NCBI GenBank assembly: GCA_016839385.1
Contig: JAEOUK010000082.1
Span: forward strand, 1-7,156
Length of the DNA stretch: 7,156 bases
DNA from: Promethearchaeota archaeon
GTDB lineage: Archaea; Asgardarchaeota; Lokiarchaeia; Sigynarchaeales; MK-D1
Direction: 5' to 3'
Below, one piece after another: positions 1 through 5,681 of the stretch. Both the position numbers and the translations under genes were made by a program. The notes under the pieces were generated by a model. It searched no databases. It saw nothing but the letters and a program-made list of their open reading frames with translations, and was not told the origin of the DNA. How positions within the stretch are numbered: position 1 is the stretch's first letter; each line of letters opens with the position of its first letter.

Positions 1-296
1 GATTTCGATTCCTGGCATGAATTACAAGTAATAATATCGTCTATCCATGTCATCTTTATATGAGCGTGCGCTCTACATACTATTTTATTGCAGCTACGAC
101 ATTGTCCTATCGAAGGATTTCCACATATTACACATTTTTCAATGGCTTTTTTTAGTTTCGCTTGATTGTCTTTGATTGCGCTATTTTTTTCAGAAGTGAA
201 TTTATCCAAACTGATTTGGATGCATTCCAAACATTTAGCTCCAAATTCCCTATACATTTCTTCTGAAATTATTTTACCACAGGTTTCACAAATCAT
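1..296 (-). CDS. Multi-zinc-finger protein, 3' end beyond the window (partial)
   Basis: An open frame begins at ATG 296-294 and runs 98 codons to the left edge without a stop, so only the N-terminal part is seen. It is very rich in paired cysteines. The first finger is C3-x2-C6 with C22-x2-C25. A charged, probably helical linker follows (about residues 30-53). A second cluster is C55-x2-C58-x7-C66-x2-C69-x4-C74-x2-H77-x-H79, followed by C91-x2-C94. The second cluster has the ligand spacing of cross-brace fingers such as B-box or AN1 types, which usually mediate protein contacts in ubiquitin-type or trafficking proteins; family assignment is tentative. No transmembrane segment is visible in this part. 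The function is unknown. The start is the first ATG of the frame, lies just upstream of the first Cys pair, and has a TATA-like element about 40 nt upstream. Confidence 0.75.
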   Translation of the reverse strand, partial: MICETCGKIISEEMYREFGAKCLECIQISLDKFTSEKNSAIKDNQAKLKKAIEKCVICGNPSIGQCRSCNKIVCRAHAHIKMTWIDDIITCNSCQESK

Positions 297-328
297 ATAA
301 TTACATGTTAAAAAATGAGAGAGAGGTT

Positions 329-356
329 ATTGATATTATACATCAATTTTTGATGT
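329..356 (-). promoter_or_regulatory. Probable promoter with overlapping TTGAT half-sites for the zinc-finger gene
   Basis: On the minus strand TATAATAT lies at 340-333, 37-44 nt upstream of the ATG at 296, predicting a short leader. It is overlapped by two dyads: ATTGAT/ATCAAT (329-334 and 342-347), which brackets the TATA box, and ACATCAA-TTT-TTGATGT (340-356), a perfect 7-bp inverted repeat covering the BRE position. TTGAT half-sites therefore alternate at 330, 342 (reverse) and 350. This looks like an operator that would block TBP/TFB, but the binding protein is unknown. Confidence 0.4.
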
Positions 357-475
357 GAAACACAACATCTCGATATTTTCCATGTCATACCTGGATATGG
401 TTACAAATACACGAAATTCACGTTTCACGAATTTTTATTTTGAGCAAAAATCAATAATAATCCAATTTCTCGGTT

Positions 476-1492
476 TCATGTCAATAACTCATCATCAGAT
501 TTCTCTTCATTAGAACCTACTTTATTAGAGTCTATCTCTTTTTTTTTCAACCACATTTTATCAGTAACAACAAAAATAATCATTATCAAGATTTGAATAA
601 TATCAGATGCTAATGTTGTTGGTAAAAATTCGAAGCTTATATTTCCTACTGTATGTAGCAATGCAGTAGCTAAAACACTTCCTTTTGTGCGATTATAGAG
701 CCAGGTGAGAATTATTGTAATCTTAAGAATATTTAGAATGAAAAATAAAAACTGGATCGGATTCTCATACGAAGGTAAATAAATTGGGAGGTGCCATAAT
801 CCCCAAATTAATCCCAGAATCAAACTAGCTACTAATGGTGAGAACTTCAATTGTAATTTAGATAAAGCAAAACCTCTCCAACCCGGTTCTTCGTTTGTTC
901 CTGCCCCATAAAAAAATGTATAGATAAATGTGAAAGCTATCAGTCCAATGAGTTCAAATCCACCAGGTAAACTTATCCATTCAATACTTTGACCAATTAA
1001 CAAGGTAATACCAATACCTATTAAATGACTACATGGTAGCAACAATACAGCTATAAGATAGAATATAAAATTACCTTTTGGTTTAATATATGATTGGAAG
1101 ATTTTTTGTGTTTCTTCTTTGCGAGAAAACCCAGCTAGAATAACGAAAGCTGGTAATAAACCCAGAATAATGGAAATTATTATTACTTCTATTGAGATAT
1201 CTAAAAAGTTTATTTGATAATTTTTTAAAAAAGTGAGAGCTGCAGCAACCCAGACAATTATAAAAATAATCCAACTAATTACAGGTAGCTTCTTTTTTTG
1301 CTTAATTCCAAATAATTGAGTTATTAATAGTGCAGAATACGCTGGAGTATATATCGCAGTAAATATAAGTGAAATAGTAAATAGATTTGGATAGAATATA
1401 TAGGGTATAAATAAGAGCCACGAAATTATAAATGTAAAAAGAAAGTAGAAAATCACAGGATATTTTTTAATATTATCAATTAATTTTGGCAT
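476..1492 (-). CDS. CPBP-family (Abi/Rce1-like) intramembrane metalloprotease
   Basis: A 338-residue, very hydrophobic protein with about eight predicted membrane segments and a charged cytoplasmic tail (K- and E-rich, about residues 314-338). The three CPBP signature motifs are present in order: E201-E202-x3-R206, W230-x3-H234 and H280-x3-N284. In this family the glutamates and histidines form the catalytic site in the membrane. Eukaryotic Rce1 trims CAAX prenyl proteins and bacterial members include bacteriocin-immunity proteins; the substrate here is unknown. The frame stays open to a TTG at 1558, but I chose ATG 1492-1490: it is the first ATG, an AAAGGT Shine-Dalgarno-like stretch lies about 7 nt upstream, and the extra 22 residues would be polar sequence lying over a TATA-like element. 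The stop is TGA at 476-478. The gene is separate from its neighbours (179-bp and 247-bp spacers), so it is probably monocistronic. Confidence 0.9.
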   Translation of the reverse strand: MPKLIDNIKKYPVIFYFLFTFIISWLLFIPYIFYPNLFTISLIFTAIYTPAYSALLITQLFGIKQKKKLPVISWIIFIIVWVAAALTFLKNYQINFLDISIEVIIISIILGLLPAFVILAGFSRKEETQKIFQSYIKPKGNFIFYLIAVLLLPCSHLIGIGITLLIGQSIEWISLPGGFELIGLIAFTFIYTFFYGAGTNEEPGWRGFALSKLQLKFSPLVASLILGLIWGLWHLPIYLPSYENPIQFLFFILNILKITIILTWLYNRTKGSVLATALLHTVGNISFEFLPTTLASDIIQILIMIIFVVTDKMWLKKKEIDSNKVGSNEEKSDDELLT

Positions 1493-1739
1493 AAATTTTA
1501 CCTTTGTAACATTATATCTCAAATTGCTATGTAAATAATAATAGTTGAATTTCTTCAATTATAACGATGTAAAAAATTCAAATCTTTTATTTCCTATTTT
1601 AGTTGTTGTTTCTGCTAAAAAAATTTAGTAATTTTACGTCATTTATCTTTTTATAGTTGTATTCGACTCTAATGAGCAATTATATTTAGAAACACAAAAA
1701 TGAGTTTGAAATGTTGTTACAAAATAATTTTGATCTAAA
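1493..1739 (-). promoter_or_regulatory. 247-bp gene-free spacer with candidate TATA boxes for the CPBP gene
   Basis: I see no credible ORF here (longest ATG frames are about a dozen codons). Three minus-strand TATA-like elements occur: GATATAAT at 1519-1512, TTATAAT near 1559-1566, and CTATAAAAAG at 1656-1647. The first would give a nearly leaderless message from ATG 1492. The second gives a leader of about 40 nt that would contain the AAAGGT motif at 1501-1506, and fits best. The third is the strongest match to the archaeal consensus but implies a leader of about 130 nt. The region also contains the 3' end of the transcript from the gene ending at 1740. Confidence 0.35.
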
Positions 1740-2582
1740 TTATTCATTTAGGGACTCTGTAGTCGGATACATATAGAAATCTTCTCTGAAAATCCATTGT
1801 TCTAACTTTTTACCGGTTTTGCCTAATTCAAAAATACCCATTCTGATTCCTTCTCCGATAAATTTCTGTGTTTTTGGTTCTCGAGCAATCCTACAAATCC
1901 ATTGATAATCTAGATCCCATTCTTCCATATTAAACCAGTCAACGCAGATAATTTCAATTTCTTGAGTATATGTTTTTAGTAGAAGAATACAGAAGGGATT
2001 TATCCAAGGGTTATAATCCCATTTGTAATTATGTGAATTAACTTGATAATATCCATGAATTATCTGCTCCTTTTCCAGATCGAATCCTTTTGGAAAATTA
2101 TAAGAATTGTTTCCTTGTGAAAGTTTATTGGGTATTGTAAATTTAATGGGTTCATTTTTGAAATTCGCATAAAATCCAAAAGATACAGTGCTTAAAGGAT
2201 TAGTTTTTGGCTTATTTTTTATCTCATCGTGCAATACTTTGTGTGCTTTTTTTAGTTCAATTGGAGATAAATCCTTCATATCAAAATATACAATAAAATA
2301 TTCTCGAGTTTTAGGATCTGTTGAACAATACCAAATTAATACTTTAGAGTCTCCTAAAGCTTTGATGTAACACCCATAATTCAAGATTAACCAAGGTCGA
2401 TTATTCTCATCCACCAACATAATTCGGCTATCATCTTGCTTATTTTTAGGATCTAACCAATATCTTTTCCACTTGAGAGGTTTTTCGTCTATTTGAAAAG
2501 CATAATTCTTAAGAATTCCTGAGTAAGGAGAAGGGGCAGGTTCGTTTTGTAAAATTTCTAAATATTGGTCTAAAGATTTCAT
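1740..2582 (-). CDS. Protein of unknown function, possibly two related halves
   Basis: A 280-residue soluble protein with no signal peptide or membrane segment, unusually rich in Trp, Tyr and Phe. I do not recognise its family. Two stretches look alike: residues 62-101 (R-P-W-x-I-L, then W84-x-C86, then D-P-K-T at 89-92) and residues 191-246 (N-P-F-x-I-L, then W228-x-C230, then E-P-K-T at 235-238). This suggests a duplicated mostly beta domain joined by a Lys/Asn-rich linker (about 105-165), but the similarity is weak and judged by eye. Residues 2-12 and 108-122 are probably helical. ATG at 2582 is used because a TATA-like element sits about 28 nt upstream, which would make the message close to leaderless; no Shine-Dalgarno is seen. 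It lies 70 bp downstream of the HxlR regulator gene on the same strand and could be partly co-transcribed with it. Confidence 0.75.
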   Translation of the reverse strand: MKSLDQYLEILQNEPAPSPYSGILKNYAFQIDEKPLKWKRYWLDPKNKQDDSRIMLVDENNRPWLILNYGCYIKALGDSKVLIWYCSTDPKTREYFIVYFDMKDLSPIELKKAHKVLHDEIKNKPKTNPLSTVSFGFYANFKNEPIKFTIPNKLSQGNNSYNFPKGFDLEKEQIIHGYYQVNSHNYKWDYNPWINPFCILLLKTYTQEIEIICVDWFNMEEWDLDYQWICRIAREPKTQKFIGEGIRMGIFELGKTGKKLEQWIFREDFYMYPTTESLNE

Positions 2583-2606
2583 CTTAATTCACTAGGATGG
2601 TTAGTC

Positions 2607-2617
2607 ATATAAATATA
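2607..2617 (-). promoter_or_regulatory. TATA-like box of the unknown-function gene
   Basis: The minus strand reads TATATTTATAT here, centred about 28 nt upstream of the ATG at 2582. That spacing matches an archaeal promoter giving a leaderless or nearly leaderless transcript. It lies inside the 70-bp gap after the HxlR gene, so the downstream gene may have its own promoter rather than relying only on read-through. Confidence 0.4.
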
Positions 2618-2652
2618 GATTATTAGCCATCATATCTTTTGAGTTATTTTGA

Positions 2653-3156
2653 TTATTTTTCTTTACTTGCACCAACAGTTTTCATTAAGTGTTCGTACTC
2701 TAATTTGTGAACTTGAGACCCTTCTCTAATATGAACTCTACCATACACAATAGGATCTTTAGTGTTAGCATTTACTAACTGAGGTATAATCACTTTTTGG
2801 TAATCATCTACAAATTCTAGAGGAATATCTTTATTGTTATAGATCCATTTATCCCCCCACCCCTTAAGTAATACTATAAGGGGAAATAGATCTCTTCCTT
2901 TTTCGGTTAAAATGTATTCATAACGAGTTGGACTATCTTGATATTTAATTCTTTTAAGGATTCCATTTTCGACCAAATTATTTAGTCGATTTGTTAAGAC
3001 CTTTTTGGAAATACCCAAATGGTTACGTAATAAAGAGAATTTCCTGATTTCGTAAAATATGTCGCGCAATATAAGTAAAGTCCACCATTCTCCTATAATA
3101 TTTAAAGTTCTCGCTACGGAGCATCCAGTATTTTCAAAGGGTGTTCTTTGATTCAT
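2653..3156 (-). CDS. HxlR-family winged-helix transcriptional regulator
   Basis: A 167-residue DNA-binding protein. Residues 11-70 match the HxlR core closely: G-C12-S-V-A-R, then I-I-G-E-W-W-T-L-L-I-L-R-D (20-32), F-S-x-L-R (40-44), the recognition helix L-G-I-S-K-K-V-L-T-N-R-L (47-58) and V-E-N-G-I-L-K-R (62-69). The wing follows at about 70-85, ending in Y-x-L-T-E-K-G. HxlR proteins bind palindromes as dimers, and the Cys at the start of the fold, kept here as C12, is the redox or electrophile sensor in several studied members; sensing here is inference. The protein is longer than the usual 105-130 residues because of a C-terminal extension (about 115-167) that I cannot assign. AAGGT at 3170-3166 is a Shine-Dalgarno-like match 9 nt before the ATG. 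Twin palindromes 48-94 nt upstream are candidate operators for this protein. Confidence 0.93.
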   Translation of the reverse strand: MNQRTPFENTGCSVARTLNIIGEWWTLLILRDIFYEIRKFSLLRNHLGISKKVLTNRLNNLVENGILKRIKYQDSPTRYEYILTEKGRDLFPLIVLLKGWGDKWIYNNKDIPLEFVDDYQKVIIPQLVNANTKDPIVYGRVHIREGSQVHKLEYEHLMKTVGASKEK

Positions 3157-3203
3157 CGGATTTTAACCTTGATTAAATTAATGTAGATATTCCTAAATAG
3201 TTA

Positions 3204-3250
3204 GTTTCTTTAAGAAACAAACCAAAAAAACGTAGGTTTCTTAAAGAGAC
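3204..3250. promoter_or_regulatory. Twin palindromic operator, candidate HxlR binding sites
   Basis: Positions 3204-3218 are a perfect palindrome, GTTTCTT-T-AAGAAAC (7-bp arms, 1-nt centre). Positions 3236-3250 repeat it as GTTTCTT-A-AAGAGAC with one mismatched pair. Their centres (3211 and 3243) are 32 bp apart, about three helical turns, so both face the same side of DNA. A degraded third copy may lie one more 32-bp step on, at 3268-3282 (8 of 15 matches). They sit in the divergent spacer, nearer to the HxlR gene, just upstream of a TATTTA element (about 3200-3192, minus strand) that could be its promoter. Assignment to HxlR is by proximity. Confidence 0.55.
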
Positions 3251-3325
3251 TAATAAGTATCGGAACTCTCTAAAAAGTAAGTTTACGATGGTTAATTAAT
3301 AGGAAATAAAGAATCCTTTTTCGAA

Positions 3326-3351
3326 CGTTCAATTTATATATAAAGAGAACG
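3326..3351 (+). promoter_or_regulatory. TATA box inside a 26-bp dyad, promoter of the ArsR-like gene
   Basis: TTTATATATAAA at 3333-3344 is a strong and itself palindromic TATA box about 33 nt upstream of the ATG at 3371. It is flanked by CGTTC (3326-3330) and GAACG (3347-3351), which are inverted copies with the same centre (3338.5); 11 of 13 pairs across the 26 bp match. A further GAACGTTC palindrome overlaps the left arm at 3323-3330. A protein binding the arms would exclude TBP, so autorepression by the ArsR-like protein is the simplest reading. GGAG at 3364-3367 lies only 3 nt before the ATG. Confidence 0.6.
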
Positions 3352-3370
3352 AACTATAATTTCGGAGAAA

Positions 3371-4096
3371 ATGAACAAAACATATTTTCAAAAGACCCTC
3401 GAGGTTTATGATTCCCAACTCAAGCAAAGAATTATGAATTTATTAGAAATATACCATGAATTATCTCTGACGGAGTTGAGTGAGAAATTAAGCAAAAGTA
3501 AAAGCACTGTGTCAAAACACATGAAAGAATTAAAAAACATTAAAATCCAAAATCATTCTTTCATTGAAGTTCGAGAAGAAAAATCAAGAGGATCAATAAA
3601 GCAAAAAATATACTCAAAAAGCTCAATTCCATTCTTTTTCGGCAAAACTTATGATGACATCAAGCAATTCTCACCTGAAGAAATGTATAAAATGCTCCGA
3701 AATGAAGAATTTTTGATAAACATAAGATTATTTTCCCTTCTTAAAGACGCAATTACGCAAACTACTGAATATGTCAACAATTTTTATGCAAATGTTACTC
3801 CAAAGACAATAACGGAAGAATTTATGGAAGAAGTCTATCGGTATAATACCTGTATTCCTCGAATCCAATATTATACACAAGATGAATATGTTGAATATCG
3901 GAATAAATTCATGGAATTTGATACGAATTTTTTAAGGGAAACTGAAAAAAAGCGTGAAAAGGATCTATCTTTGGTTGATGAACCCAGAGAATATATGGTA
4001 GCACATGCTTTTTTACCTATCAGAAGAATCATGGATAAAGAGTATTATTCAGCTAAATCAAATCCAGCACTTTCTGAAGATATTGAAAAACAATAA
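3371..4096 (+). CDS. ArsR-like winged-helix regulator with helical C-terminal domain
   Basis: A 241-residue protein whose N-terminal 85 residues form an ArsR/MarR-type winged helix: helix 17-28, then L33-T-E-L-S-E-K-L (33-40) and the recognition helix S-K-S-T-V-S-K-H-M-K-E-L (43-54), followed by a basic wing (about 60-83). Residues 98-241 look all-helical, rich in Glu, Tyr and Lys, with no metal-binding Cys pair typical of ArsR metal sensors, so the signal is more likely a small ligand or a partner protein. I do not recognise this C-terminal domain. The gene starts opposite to the HxlR gene across a 214-bp spacer and has a dyad symmetric about its own TATA box. Its last 44 bp, including the stop TAA at 4094-4096, overlap the 3' end of the convergent lyase gene, and no T-rich terminator is seen just after the stop, so its transcript probably runs antisense into that gene. 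Confidence 0.85.
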   Translation: MNKTYFQKTLEVYDSQLKQRIMNLLEIYHELSLTELSEKLSKSKSTVSKHMKELKNIKIQNHSFIEVREEKSRGSIKQKIYSKSSIPFFFGKTYDDIKQFSPEEMYKMLRNEEFLINIRLFSLLKDAITQTTEYVNNFYANVTPKTITEEFMEEVYRYNTCIPRIQYYTQDEYVEYRNKFMEFDTNFLRETEKKREKDLSLVDEPREYMVAHAFLPIRRIMDKEYYSAKSNPALSEDIEKQ

Positions 4097-5540
4097 AAGC
4101 GTTTCTGGCAAATGTTTGACTTATGATTTGCTCCTCTTTCAGCCATGGTCCATCAGAATCCACCCAAAATCCCGATGGAGTTAATTTATGAATTATAAAA
4201 TACGTTGTTTGCTCCAAGATTTCGGTTGATGGTAAAATACTCCTCCAATTCAGATAGTCGGGGATCGAAAAAGATAGATTAACTAACTGTAGGTAATTTT
4301 CGATCACTTCAGGAATTCCGAAAGAATTCTGCCATGTATATCCTGGACGAGCATCTTCAAAATTATATACATATTGAGGGTTCTTGTTCTTACCATTTTC
4401 GATGCCATATATTGGGATGTTGGTTTCTAATTCATACAATCGAGCCCAAGTGTTGTTATCTAATTTTGTTTCAGATGAATTCAACCATGCGATTGCATCT
4501 GGAATTGGATCTAACCAAATAGTATCATTCGTTGTCAAAAATAATTCCATTAGGATGTTTATGGAAGTCGCAGTTTGCATTGAGCAGATTGCAGGAGGTT
4601 CAAAATCACGTGCCCAACAAGGTTGAAGATTAGAATCGTATTGTTGTGCCCATCCTTGTTGAAATGTGGATCCTCCATTTCCTTGAGCATTAATGAGTAA
4701 CTCACCTGCTCGAATAGCAGTATCTAGATAAGCTGTATTATTCGGAAAAATGGAATTGGCTTTTAAAAGCATCATAACAACATCATTTAAGGCATTATCA
4801 TTCAAAGTAATCTGAGATTGATATACGTTATCTGGATAATTTGAACGCTGTTTCCATCCCCCTTGGGGCAATTCAACGGAATTCAGACACACCATCGCTT
4901 TATCAAAACCCAAATAATACTTAAAGTCCTTAGTTAGGTTGTATAAATCCAATAAATAACTCATACACGATTGCATAACGTTATCATCTAGAATTGTGCT
5001 ATGACGGAAATTAAACGGATGCGGATCATAACCTCTCCCATCTTTATACCGTCTCCCATCATAGTAAAACCCCCCATTTTCATCTTGGATTGCTAATATG
5101 GCATCTCCTACCTCACGAGAAATATCCAAATAAACTGGATTCGGCTCAATTGTATACATCGTAAGAAAAACAGAACCAATCAGAGGAGTACCTTCTTGAA
5201 TAGAAAATTCTAAAGGAAAAAGTGGGCAACTCGGTCCTCTATCACTCCACATTAATGTTCCATCAACGTTGCTTCCTAAAGGAAAACCTCCTGCGCGTTG
5301 AAGTTGCGTATAGGTCCATAATGCTTTTTCTATTCCATGGAGTATGGTTTGGTTTACAAGAGATGAATTATCCAATTCGATATTGAAATGAGTGCCTAAA
5401 GGTAGACTATATGCAGGTGAAGAAAATTCAGTTTTAAAATAATAACAATACTTGCAAGAGTAAAAGGAAAAACCTCCAAGAAGTAAACCTGCTAAACTTG
5501 TTATTGTAATTGCTATTGCTAAAACTGTACGTTTTTTCAT
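4053..5540 (-). CDS. Membrane-anchored family 10 pectate-lyase-like protein (PL10 fold)
   Basis: A 495-residue protein with an N-terminal signal anchor (basic K2-K3-R4, hydrophobic about 5-27) and the rest outside the cell. Eight N-x-S/T sequons (N58, N63, N201, N267, N338, N354, N362, N421) fit a glycosylated surface protein. Residues about 150-412 follow the polysaccharide lyase 10 pattern: Q152-x3-G-G-F, T182-I-L-D-D, G227-G-W, T245-L-N-D248-N, W297-A-Q-Q, A310-R311-x-F-E, R367-x-Y-E-L, G400-Y-T-W. PL10 enzymes cleave polygalacturonate by beta-elimination with an arginine base and calcium. Compared from memory with Cellvibrio Pel10A, D389, D451, R524 (base) and R596 map to D185, D248, R311 and R367; R610 maps to E381, a non-conservative change. 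Extra sequence flanks the core at 50-150 and 425-495. C29-x2-C32 follows the anchor, an odd feature. Pectin itself is not certain as substrate. Start ATG 5540; a weak AGTAAAAAGG box lies about 26 nt upstream. Confidence 0.82.
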   Translation of the reverse strand: MKKRTVLAIAITITSLAGLLLGGFSFYSCKYCYYFKTEFSSPAYSLPLGTHFNIELDNSSLVNQTILHGIEKALWTYTQLQRAGGFPLGSNVDGTLMWSDRGPSCPLFPLEFSIQEGTPLIGSVFLTMYTIEPNPVYLDISREVGDAILAIQDENGGFYYDGRRYKDGRGYDPHPFNFRHSTILDDNVMQSCMSYLLDLYNLTKDFKYYLGFDKAMVCLNSVELPQGGWKQRSNYPDNVYQSQITLNDNALNDVVMMLLKANSIFPNNTAYLDTAIRAGELLINAQGNGGSTFQQGWAQQYDSNLQPCWARDFEPPAICSMQTATSINILMELFLTTNDTIWLDPIPDAIAWLNSSETKLDNNTWARLYELETNIPIYGIENGKNKNPQYVYNFEDARPGYTWQNSFGIPEVIENYLQLVNLSFSIPDYLNWRSILPSTEILEQTTYFIIHKLTPSGFWVDSDGPWLKEEQIISQTFARNAFIVFQYLQKVLDLI

Positions 5541-5640
5541 TGAATCTATATTGATAATTGCCCTTTTTACTTTTCTTTTCTATTATTTTGAATTTATGAA
5601 TTTCTACTTTTCATACCATAGTAACATTATTGGAACGAAA

Positions 5641-5660
5641 TACATAAAAATAATAATTGA
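5641..5660 (+). promoter_or_regulatory. Candidate promoter of the MBL-fold hydrolase gene
   Basis: CATAAAAATA at 5643-5652 is centred about 34 nt upstream of the ATG at 5682, predicting a leader of some 8 nt; no Shine-Dalgarno is present. It lies in the 141-bp divergent spacer shared with the lyase gene, so one regulator could control both. Confidence 0.4.
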
Positions 5661-5681
5661 GTAACAATAATTAGATCAAAA

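Noticed and set aside
340..356. Perfect 7-bp hairpin as an intrinsic terminator of the CPBP transcript
   Set aside because: It lies 120 bp past the stop and has no T tract after it on the minus strand; its overlap with a TATA box fits an operator better.
402..436. Repeats of CACGAA and an AAATTC/GAATTT inverted repeat (about 410-435) as a CRISPR-like or mobile-element end
   Set aside because: Only two short copies with no regular spacer, no nearby cas gene or transposase; chance in AT-rich DNA is likely.
1083..1274. 63-codon minus-strand ORF inside the CPBP gene
   Set aside because: It is an alternate-frame shadow of a clearly conserved gene, with low-complexity Cys/Phe/Asn composition and no start signal.
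1493..1558. 22-codon N-terminal extension of the CPBP protease from a TTG start at 1558
   Set aside because: TTG is a poor start, the added residues are polar and unlike the family, they lie over a TATA-like element, and the ATG at 1492 has a Shine-Dalgarno-like AAAGGT at good spacing.
2188..2370. 60-codon plus-strand ORF opposite the unknown-function gene
   Set aside because: It is antisense to a longer ORF with better composition, and it has no family features or promoter.
4334..4626. Two overlapping plus-strand ORFs (4334-4522 and 4384-4626) antisense to the lyase gene
   Set aside because: They lie opposite the conserved PL10 core, so the open frames are a by-product of that coding sequence.
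5476..5540. Lipoprotein signal peptide for the lyase based on C29
   Set aside because: The residues before C29 (S-F-Y-S) do not form a lipobox and the hydrophobic stretch ends several residues earlier, so a signal anchor is more likely.
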